Source: RGIG7300 sp045657645 | GTDB taxonomy: Bacteria; Bacillota; Clostridia; Oscillospirales; CAG-272 | Length of the DNA: 5,098 bases | Direction of reading: 5' to 3' | Assembly: GCA_045657645.1 (NCBI GenBank) | Contig: JAZOTL010000024.1 | Coordinates: 1-5,098 of the forward strand | Part shown: in pieces, positions 1-5,098 of the stretch | How positions within the stretch are numbered: the first letter of the stretch is position 1 | How the letters are laid out: each line of letters begins with the position of its first letter | Notes under the pieces: model-generated | What the model was told of the DNA's origin: nothing | Databases searched by the model: none | The model's input: the letters and a program-made list of their open reading frames with translations, nothing else | Program-made: the position numbers and the translations under genes

Positions 1-379
1 GGTAGCTTGCAAGAAGCTGGGTGAAATCAGCCAGTTCTTCCTTGTTTGGAAGCTTTCCTAAAAGGAGAAGATAGGTTATCTCTTCAAAGCCGAATCTGTT
101 ATCATCAATAAAGCCCTGCACAAGCTCGTTAATGTCATAACCTCTGTATTTAAGAATACCGTCACAGGGGATGCGTTGTCCGTTTTCTTCCTTAAAGGAA
201 ATGATATCTGAAATCTCTGTCAGACCTGTAAGCACGCCCTGACCTTCAAGGTCACGAAGACCTAGAAATACCTGGTGTTCTCTGTAAAGCTCCTTGTCAA
301 TTTTGTTGTTTACGGAGCATTCTTCGGCAAGTGCTTGTATCTGAGGTGTGATTATTGTATAAGGATTGTTGTTTTGCAT
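1..379 (-). CDS. gltA: Citrate synthase (Si-type, citrate/2-methylcitrate synthase family), N-terminal part
   Basis: This partial gene encodes the first 126 residues of a citrate synthase, which condenses oxaloacetate and acetyl-CoA into citrate in the cytoplasm. The C-terminal catalytic part lies beyond the left edge. What is seen: a GLRDLEGQGVLTGLTEIS block (residues 40-57), the motif KYRGYDI (77-83) and a FEEITYLLLLGKLP block (98-111). This order is typical of the N-terminal helical domain in Firmicute citrate synthases, including the extra N-terminal ~40 residues common in clostridial members. The ATG at 377-379 is supported by AAGGAGGTG at 384-392, four bases upstream. The gene diverges from the MarR-exporter operon. 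A methylcitrate synthase role cannot be excluded because the substrate-determining residues are outside the window. The family call is firm; the gene symbol is by analogy. Confidence 0.9.
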   Translation of the reverse strand, partial: MQNNNPYTIITPQIQALAEECSVNNKIDKELYREHQVFLGLRDLEGQGVLTGLTEISDIISFKEENGQRIPCDGILKYRGYDINELVQGFIDDNRFGFEEITYLLLLGKLPNKEELADFTQLLASY

Positions 380-423
380 TTTGCACCTCCTTGGGGTAAT
401 AAGAATTAATCAAATTCAAATTT

Positions 424-452
424 ATTTTACCATAAAATTCACATTATTACAA
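424..452 (-). promoter_or_regulatory. Predicted sigma-A promoter of the citrate synthase gene
   Basis: On the minus strand, TTGTAA (447-452) is followed after 17 bases by TAAAAT (424-429), preceded by TGG, so it has an extended -10 element. Transcription would start near 417, giving a leader of roughly 40 bases before the ATG at 379. An imperfect inverted repeat, AAATT-CA-AATTT (412-423), sits at the predicted start site. It may be an operator or just AT-rich sequence. Confidence 0.6.
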
Positions 453-524
453 CAGTATTTAAAAAATATCTATGAACGCAGGTTAAAAAATAATACCGTG
501 AAATGAAAAGAATAATACTAACTG

Positions 525-553
525 TTGACATTAAAATATATAAATGATAAAAT
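525..553 (+). promoter_or_regulatory. Predicted sigma-A promoter of the MarR-ABC exporter operon
   Basis: A perfect -35 box TTGACA (525-530) is followed after exactly 17 bases by TAAAAT (548-553), with TGA directly before it as an extended -10 element. Transcription should begin near 560, leaving a short leader of about 20 bases before the MarR start at 582. Its position rules out translation starts at 525 or 552, which lie upstream of the transcript. It is the only convincing promoter found for the three-gene operon. Confidence 0.8.
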
Positions 554-554
554 G

Positions 555-565
555 TTGAATATCAA
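555..565. promoter_or_regulatory. Candidate MarR operator (short inverted repeat over the start site)
   Basis: TTGAATATCAA has 4-base inverted arms (TTGA and TCAA) around a 3-base centre. It starts two bases after the -10 box and spans the predicted transcription start. The TTG...CAA pattern fits the short palindromes that many MarR-family dimers bind, and the position would allow repression of its own operon. The arms are short and the region is AT-rich, so this is an inference from position and symmetry. Confidence 0.4.
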
Positions 566-571
566 ACAAAC

Positions 572-578
572 GGAGAGG
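572..578 (+). promoter_or_regulatory. Ribosome binding site fixing the MarR start at 582
   Basis: GGAGAGG lies just upstream of the ATG at 582-584; the GGAG core is six bases from it. No comparable site precedes the in-frame TTG at 525 or ATG at 552. This site, together with the promoter position, decides the start codon. Confidence 0.75.
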
Positions 579-581
579 GTT

Positions 582-1040
582 ATGGAACGTAGAATAGGAC
601 AAGAGCTTCATTCTTTGAACAATATGATAATGCGCTTGGTTGACCTGGATAAATTACAAAATTCTTCAGATACGTTGACAAAAACAAACGGATGGATAAT
701 CGGTTATCTTTCTGAAAATCAAGACAGGGACGTTTTTCAACGGGATCTTGAAAGGGATTTTTCTATTACCCGCTCTACCGCTTCAAAGGTTGTGGACCTT
801 ATGGTTGCAAAGGAGCTTATAGTGCGCGAGGCCGTATCCTACGATGCAAGACTTAAAAAGCTTGTGCTTACCGATAAAGCAAAAGCGCTATCTTGCCGTA
901 TGAAGGCGGATAGGGACCGTATGGAAGCGATGCTTTGCCGTGGCATTAGTGATGAAGAGCTTAATGAACTGTTTCGTTTATTTGATAAGATAAAACAAAA
1001 CTTAAAGGATTCTTATGAGGAGGTAAAGGTACAAAAATGA
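582..1040 (+). CDS. MarR-family winged-helix transcriptional regulator
   Basis: This 152-residue protein is predicted to be a cytoplasmic DNA-binding dimer that represses the exporter genes behind it until a small ligand binds; the ligand is unknown. N- and C-terminal helices (about 1-30 and 105-150) would form the dimer interface. The winged helix-turn-helix covers about residues 35-100: a scaffold at TNGWIIGYL, a recognition helix in SITRSTASKVVDLM (61-74), and a wing carrying the conserved D-x-R (D88, R90) followed by KKLVLTDKAKAL. Length is normal for the family. Start 582 was chosen over in-frame TTG 525 and ATG 552 because 525 is the -35 box, 552 overlaps the -10 box, and GGAG lies six bases before 582. 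The stop overlaps the next start (ATGA), indicating translational coupling with the first ABC gene. Confidence 0.9.
   Translation: MERRIGQELHSLNNMIMRLVDLDKLQNSSDTLTKTNGWIIGYLSENQDRDVFQRDLERDFSITRSTASKVVDLMVAKELIVREAVSYDARLKKLVLTDKAKALSCRMKADRDRMEAMLCRGISDEELNELFRLFDKIKQNLKDSYEEVKVQK
1018..1024 (+). promoter_or_regulatory. Ribosome binding site of the first ABC gene, long spacing
   Basis: AGGAGGT lies inside the end of the MarR gene, 12 bases before the ATG at 1037, which is longer than the usual 5-9. A weaker AAAGG at 1025-1029 has the better spacing of seven. Because the start overlaps the upstream stop, re-initiation by ribosomes finishing the MarR gene is also likely. Confidence 0.55.
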
Positions 1041-2773
1041 TAAGAAGACTTTTGAAATGTGTAAGAGAGTTCAAGCTGCCGATGATACTTACCCCGTTGT
1101 GCGTGGTAATGGAGGTTGTGCTTGAAATAATCATTCCCCGTGTTATGGCTGCTATTATTGATAACGGCGTTGATAAAGGTGACGTGGCGTATATTATCAA
1201 AATGGGAATGGTGCTTTTGTTGTGCGCTCTGTTTTCTATGTTGTTTGGCGTGCTTGCAGGCAAATTTGCGTCGGATGCTTCCTGCGGCTTTGCCCGTAAT
1301 TTAAGGCACGATATTTTTTACAATATACAGAACTTTTCCTTTGCTAATATAGATAAGTTCTCCACTTCAAGCCTTATCACAAGATTAACAACCGATATTA
1401 CAAACGTGCAAATGTCCTTTCAGATGCTCACCCGTATGGCGTTCCGTTCCCCTATAATGATGGTATCGGCTTTAATTTCGTCCTTTACTATCAGCGCAAA
1501 GCTTTCTGTTATATTTGTATGTGTGCTTCCTGTGCTTGGGCTTGGTCTTTATCTTATTATGACAAGAGTTCACCCTACGTTCAGACGAGTTTTTAAGACC
1601 TATGATAAACTCAATAACGTTGTTGGGGAAAACTTGAGCGGTGTAAGAGTGGTTAAGTCCTATAACCGCGAGGAGCATGAAATCGAAAAATTTAACAGCA
1701 TTTCAGGCGAAATATATAATGATTTTACCTATGCAGAAAAGGTAATGGCGTTTAACGGTCCCCTTATGCAGGTTTGTATGTATACCTGTATGCTTCTTAT
1801 CTCCTGGTTTGGTGCACGTATTATTGTGAACAGTGGGGCTACAGAGCTTACAACAGGTCAGCTTACAAGTTTTATTACATACACAACCCAGATACTTATG
1901 GGTCTTATGATGGTTTCTATACTTTTTGTTATGCTTACAATGTCAAGGGCATCTGCAGAAAGAATTATTGAGGTGCTTGCTGAAGAAAGTACACTTACAA
2001 ATCCCGATAACGCTCTTTGTGATGTAAATGACGGTAGTATCTGCTTTGAAAACGTAGGCTTTTCCTATTACAACAAAGCTGATAAGAACTGCCTTGAAGG
2101 AATAAATTTGACTATAAAATCGGGTGAAACCGTTGGTATTATAGGTGGTACGGGTTCATCAAAAACAACCCTTGTACAGCTTATACCACGCCTTTATGAT
2201 GCAACCGAGGGCAGGGTGCTTGTAGGTGGTAAGGACGTTAGGGAATACGACCTTGATTCTTTGCGTAACAGCGTTGCAATGGTTTTGCAAAAGAACGTTC
2301 TGTTTTCGGGTACAATTAAGGATAACCTTAGATGGGGTAACGAAAATGCAAGTGACGAAGAAATCGTACACGCTTGCAAACTTGCTTGTGCCGATGAATT
2401 TATCGAGAGTTTTCCTGATAAGTATGATACCTATATCGAACAGGGCGGTACAAATGTTTCGGGCGGTCAAAAGCAAAGGCTTTGTATTGCACGTGCTCTT
2501 TTGAAAAAGCCCCGTGTGCTTATTATGGATGACTCAACAAGTGCCGTGGATACAAGAACAGACGCTTTTATACGGCACGCTATGCTTACCGAGATTCCCG
2601 ATACAACCAAACTTATAATTGCACAGCGTATCAGCTCTGTTATGGATGCCGATAAGATAGTTGTTCTTGATAAGGGAAGAATAGTAGGCTGCGGTACTCA
2701 TACCGAGCTTATGGCATCAAACGAAGTGTACCGCGAGGTATATGAAAGCCAGATGAAGGAGGGTGACAAGTAA
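1037..2773 (+). CDS. ABC exporter half-transporter, degenerate-site subunit (BmrC/TM287-like)
   Basis: This 578-residue inner-membrane protein has an N-terminal exporter membrane domain (about 1-310, six predicted helices, the first near 14-38) fused to a C-terminal ATPase domain (about 335-575). Motifs: Walker A GGTGSSKT (370-377), Q-loop Q418, signature VSGGQ (474-478), Walker B VLIMDD (494-499), D-loop D505. The catalytic position after Walker B is Asp499 instead of Glu, and the switch position in IIAQR is Gln530 instead of His. Walker A has Ser375 where Gly is canonical. In heterodimeric exporters these changes mark the subunit contributing the non-catalytic ATP site, while its intact VSGGQ completes its partner's active site. 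The start at 1037 overlaps the MarR stop. Expected role: efflux of drugs, toxic compounds or possibly lipids or peptides; substrate unknown. The family and subunit type are confident. Confidence 0.95.
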   Translation: MIRRLLKCVREFKLPMILTPLCVVMEVVLEIIIPRVMAAIIDNGVDKGDVAYIIKMGMVLLLCALFSMLFGVLAGKFASDASCGFARNLRHDIFYNIQNFSFANIDKFSTSSLITRLTTDITNVQMSFQMLTRMAFRSPIMMVSALISSFTISAKLSVIFVCVLPVLGLGLYLIMTRVHPTFRRVFKTYDKLNNVVGENLSGVRVVKSYNREEHEIEKFNSISGEIYNDFTYAEKVMAFNGPLMQVCMYTCMLLISWFGARIIVNSGATELTTGQLTSFITYTTQILMGLMMVSILFVMLTMSRASAERIIEVLAEESTLTNPDNALCDVNDGSICFENVGFSYYNKADKNCLEGINLTIKSGETVGIIGGTGSSKTTLVQLIPRLYDATEGRVLVGGKDVREYDLDSLRNSVAMVLQKNVLFSGTIKDNLRWGNENASDEEIVHACKLACADEFIESFPDKYDTYIEQGGTNVSGGQKQRLCIARALLKKPRVLIMDDSTSAVDTRTDAFIRHAMLTEIPDTTKLIIAQRISSVMDADKIVVLDKGRIVGCGTHTELMASNEVYREVYESQMKEGDK

Positions 2774-4710
2774 TGAACGGAAGAATGAGACCCGGCCCGA
2801 GAGGTGTGCCTATGATGGCAGACCGTAAGCTTGATAAAAAGACCCTCAAACGTCTGCTTTCCTATTTTGGTGAATACAAGCTGCGCTTTGCTTTGGTGGT
2901 ATTGTGCATTATTATCAGCGCTGTAACAACCGTAATCGGTTCTACACTTATACAAAGACTTATTGACGGTTATATTGCTCCTTTGCTTGCCTCTAAAAGT
3001 GTTGCACCGGACTATTCCGGACTTTTAAGTATGATATTGGCTATGGCTGCAATATTTGCCTTTGGTGTGGTTTCCTCCTTTGTATATAGCCGTATTATGG
3101 CGGTGGTGTCCCAAGGTATATTAAAGAAGATAAGGGACGATATGTTCAGTCATATGCAGACCCTGCCCATAAAATATTTTGATACCCACACCCACGGCGA
3201 CGTTATGAGCTATTATACCAATGATACAGATACCCTTCGTCAAATGATATCCCAGAGTATTCCGCAGATAATTAACTCTGTGATTTCTATCGTTTCTGTA
3301 TTCTTTACTATGCTTTATTACAGCGTATGGATGACGCTTATAGTTCTTGGCTTTGTCTTCTTCCTTATGAAGGCTATTACCTTTGTTGCTTCAAACAGTG
3401 GCAAGTATTTTGGTGCACAGCAGGCGGCATTGGGTAATATTAACGGATATATCGAAGAGATGATGAACGGTCAGAAGGTTGTTAAGGTCTTCTGTCACGA
3501 AGATAAATGTAAAGAGGAATTTGATAAAAAGAATGACGAGCTGTGTGCAAATGCCACAAAGGCTCATACATTTGCCAATATTATGGGTCCCGTTACAAAT
3601 AATATGGGTTATCTCCTTTACGTCATTCTTGCAATACTGGGTGGAGTTTTCGCTGTTAACGGTGTGTTTAATATAGGACTTTTCGGTGTTAAAGCAATTA
3701 CCGTAGGTACTATTGCAGCCTTTCTTCAGCTTTCCAGAAGCTTTATAAACCCCATTTCACAGGTTTCCCAGCAGTTTAACTCTATCATTATGGCAATGGC
3801 GGGTGCAGAGCGTATATTCTCTCTGCTTGATCAAGAGCCTGAACAGGATGAAGGCTACGTAACTCTTGTTAATGCCAAATATAATGAAAATGGGGAACTG
3901 TGCGAGGCAAGCGGACGCACAAAGCTTTGGGCCTGGAAGCATCCCCACAGCGATGGAAGCATTACATATACAGAGCTTAAGGGTGAGGTGCGCCTTTTTG
4001 ACGTGGATTTTGCTTATGTTGAAGGTAAGACTGTGCTTCATGATGTTAGCTTATATGCAGAACCCGGTCAAAAGGTTGCTTTTGTTGGTGCTACAGGTGC
4101 GGGCAAAACAACCATTACAAATCTTATTAACCGCTTCTATGATATAGCAGACGGTAAGATTAGATATGACGGAATAAATATTAATAAAATCAAAAAGCAG
4201 GACCTCCGCCGTTCTCTTGGTGTTGTGTTGCAGGATGTTAACCTTTTTACAGGCACCGTTATGGATAATATCAGATACGGAAAGTTAGATGCAACCGATG
4301 AAGAATGTATTGCGGCAGCAAAATTGGCAAATGCCGATGAATTTATACGCCTGCTTCCTGATGGTTACAATACTGTTCTTACAGCCAACGGAAGCGGACT
4401 TTCACAAGGTCAGCGCCAGCTTATTTCCATAGCAAGGGCTGCGGTAGCTGACCCGCCCGTAATGATACTTGATGAGGCAACCTCATCTATTGATACCCGT
4501 ACTGAGGCTATAGTTCAGCGTGGTATGGATAGTCTTATGGAGGGCAGAACGGTATTCGTAATTGCCCACAGACTGTCTACTGTTAAAAACTCCGATGTTA
4601 TTATGGTACTGGATAAAGGCAGAATTATCGAGCGTGGTACTCACGATAAACTTATAGAAGAAAAGGGTACCTATTACCGCCTGTATACCGGCGCATTTGA
4701 ACTTGAATAA
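2773..4710 (+). CDS. ABC exporter half-transporter, catalytic-site subunit (BmrD/TM288-like)
   Basis: This 645-residue protein is the predicted partner of the preceding subunit. It has a short basic, glycine/proline-containing N-terminus (1-18), a six-helix exporter membrane domain (about 28-345), a linker insertion (about 354-402) and a C-terminal ATPase domain (about 405-645). Motifs: Walker A GATGAGKT (439-446), Q-loop Q487, signature LSQGQ (543-547), Walker B VMILDE with catalytic Glu568, D-loop D574, and switch His599 in IAHR. These are all canonical except the signature, where Gln545 replaces the first Gly of LSGGQ. That signature would face the partner's degenerate nucleotide site. The ATG at 2773 overlaps the upstream TAA by one base, with AGGAGG at 2757-2762, ten bases away. 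ATG 2785 is a weaker alternative. Heterodimer formation is inferred from adjacency, coupling and complementary motifs. Confidence 0.95.
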   Translation: MNGRMRPGPRGVPMMADRKLDKKTLKRLLSYFGEYKLRFALVVLCIIISAVTTVIGSTLIQRLIDGYIAPLLASKSVAPDYSGLLSMILAMAAIFAFGVVSSFVYSRIMAVVSQGILKKIRDDMFSHMQTLPIKYFDTHTHGDVMSYYTNDTDTLRQMISQSIPQIINSVISIVSVFFTMLYYSVWMTLIVLGFVFFLMKAITFVASNSGKYFGAQQAALGNINGYIEEMMNGQKVVKVFCHEDKCKEEFDKKNDELCANATKAHTFANIMGPVTNNMGYLLYVILAILGGVFAVNGVFNIGLFGVKAITVGTIAAFLQLSRSFINPISQVSQQFNSIIMAMAGAERIFSLLDQEPEQDEGYVTLVNAKYNENGELCEASGRTKLWAWKHPHSDGSITYTELKGEVRLFDVDFAYVEGKTVLHDVSLYAEPGQKVAFVGATGAGKTTITNLINRFYDIADGKIRYDGININKIKKQDLRRSLGVVLQDVNLFTGTVMDNIRYGKLDATDEECIAAAKLANADEFIRLLPDGYNTVLTANGSGLSQGQRQLISIARAAVADPPVMILDEATSSIDTRTEAIVQRGMDSLMEGRTVFVIAHRLSTVKNSDVIMVLDKGRIIERGTHDKLIEEKGTYYRLYTGAFELE

Positions 4711-4739
4711 CAAAGGCTGTGCATATTGCACAGCTTTTG
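4711..4739 (+). terminator. Rho-independent terminator of the exporter operon
   Basis: Directly after the stop codon, arms 4711-4723 and 4727-4739 form a 13-base-pair stem with one G-U wobble and a 3-base TAT loop. The core GCTGTGCA/TGCACAGC is perfect. The descending arm ends in TTTTG and runs into TTATATT, an interrupted T-tract. The other strand also ends in T-rich sequence, so it could act in both directions, although no minus-strand gene leads into it. Confidence 0.85.
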
Positions 4740-4758
4740 TTATATTCAAGCTCTTGCA

Positions 4759-4787
4759 TTGACAGAATTCACAAATCGTGGTATTAT
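4759..4787 (+). promoter_or_regulatory. Predicted sigma-A promoter of the secreted-protein gene
   Basis: A perfect -35 box TTGACA (4759-4764) is followed after 17 bases by TATTAT (4782-4787), which matches five of six consensus -10 positions and is preceded by TGG (extended -10). Transcription would start near 4794, about 34 bases before the ATG. It lies just after the terminator, so the downstream gene is a separate unit. Confidence 0.75.
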
Positions 4788-4827
4788 GTAGTCGTGAACA
4801 TTTGTTTTTTTGATTAGGAGTTTAACC

Positions 4828-5098
4828 ATGAAAGGTGTACGTTTTATTTCGGTATTATTACTGTTTGCCCTTGTTTTTTTGAATGCATTTTCTCTTTGTG
4901 CGGCTGATAATTTGTCGCCTTGGAATACTATGGCGGCAAAGTTTTCCTCTTCCTCGCAAAAGATTCTTACAAGAAATGGTGAGATAAGAAGTGAAGGCTT
5001 CGTTTTTGCAGAAAATACCGACGGTGGTATCAACGTTCACACGGCGACCTATGAGGAGTTTTCAGGTGTGTACGGCACCTCTGTTGTTACAAGTAAGT
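4828..5098 (+). CDS. Predicted secreted protein of unknown function, N-terminal part
   Basis: The reading frame stays open from the ATG at 4828 to the right edge: 90 complete codons with the C-terminus missing. AGGAG (4816-4820) lies seven bases before the ATG, and a strong promoter lies upstream. The N-terminus is a clear signal peptide: basic MKGVR, a hydrophobic core FISVLLLFALVFL, then AFSLCA followed by ADN, with signal peptidase I cleavage expected near residues 25-26. The Cys at residue 24 is not in a proper lipobox (FSLC), so a lipoprotein is unlikely. The mature part seen is polar, with a Ser-rich stretch (FSSSSQK, 39-45) and then mixed sequence containing RNGEIRSEGF and TATYEEFSGVYG. 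I do not recognise the family. It could be an extracellular or cell-wall protein. Confidence 0.75.
   Translation, partial: MKGVRFISVLLLFALVFLNAFSLCAADNLSPWNTMAAKFSSSSQKILTRNGEIRSEGFVFAENTDGGINVHTATYEEFSGVYGTSVVTSK

Noticed and set aside
412..423. AAATT-CA-AATTT inverted repeat as a firm operator
   Set aside because: It is purely AT-rich with 5-base arms, so it is noted only within the citrate synthase promoter entry.
525..581. N-terminal extension of the MarR protein from a TTG start
   Set aside because: The TTG is the -35 box of the operon promoter, and no ribosome binding site precedes it.
961..1263. 100-codon minus-strand open frame over the MarR/ABC junction
   Set aside because: It is antisense to two well-supported genes, has low-complexity Ser/Thr/Ile content and no recognisable domain.
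2159..2504. Several overlapping open frames on both strands inside the first ABC ATPase domain
   Set aside because: They are out-of-frame readings of conserved ABC motifs with no family similarity.
2144..2626. First ABC subunit as a decaying or inactive gene because of its changed catalytic residues
   Set aside because: The frame is intact, the gene is translationally coupled to its neighbours, and the same pattern is normal for the degenerate subunit of heterodimeric exporters.
4894..4902. Lipoprotein signal in the right-edge protein (Cys at residue 24)
   Set aside because: The residues before Cys are F-S-L, which do not fit the lipobox consensus; signal peptidase I cleavage fits better.
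4746..5033. 95-codon minus-strand open frame
   Set aside because: It covers the promoter and signal-peptide region of the plus-strand gene, has no recognisable domain, and its composition looks like a shadow frame.

Overview
The window is an ordinary-looking stretch of a bacterial chromosome, most likely from a Clostridia-class Firmicute (an anaerobic, gut-type Eubacteriales is my best guess). The reasons are AT-rich intergenic DNA, strong AGGAGG ribosome binding sites, housekeeping promoters with TGn extended -10 boxes, and proteins that read like clostridial family members. Genus cannot be set from this sequence alone.

Layout. Positions 1-379 (minus strand) hold the N-terminal 126 codons of a citrate synthase that runs off the left edge. 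Positions 380-581 are a divergent intergenic region with one promoter facing each way. From 582 to 4710 (plus strand) lies a compact three-gene operon: a 152-residue MarR-family regulator, then two ABC exporter half-transporters of 578 and 645 residues. The genes overlap at ATGA (1037-1040) and TAATG (2771-2775), so they are almost certainly co-transcribed. A clear rho-independent terminator (4711-4739) closes the operon. A new consensus-type promoter (4759-4787) then drives a secreted protein of unknown function that is cut by the right edge (4828-5098).

How the genes work together. The two ABC proteins carry complementary defects, as in heterodimeric multidrug-type exporters (BmrC/BmrD, LmrC/LmrD, TM287/TM288). 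The first subunit lacks the catalytic glutamate and switch histidine but keeps a good signature motif. The second keeps both catalytic residues but has an altered signature, LSQGQ. One composite ATP site is therefore predicted to be active and one degenerate. The MarR protein, encoded first, probably represses its own operon through a site near the transcription start and is released by a small ligand; the exporter would then remove that ligand or a related compound. The substrate cannot be read from the sequence.

I found no mobile element, CRISPR array, RNA gene or clearly new system. The most useful points are the correct start of the MarR gene (a TTG start at 525 would sit on the -35 box), a candidate operator, the exporter's asymmetric motifs, and the unrecognised secreted protein at the right edge.
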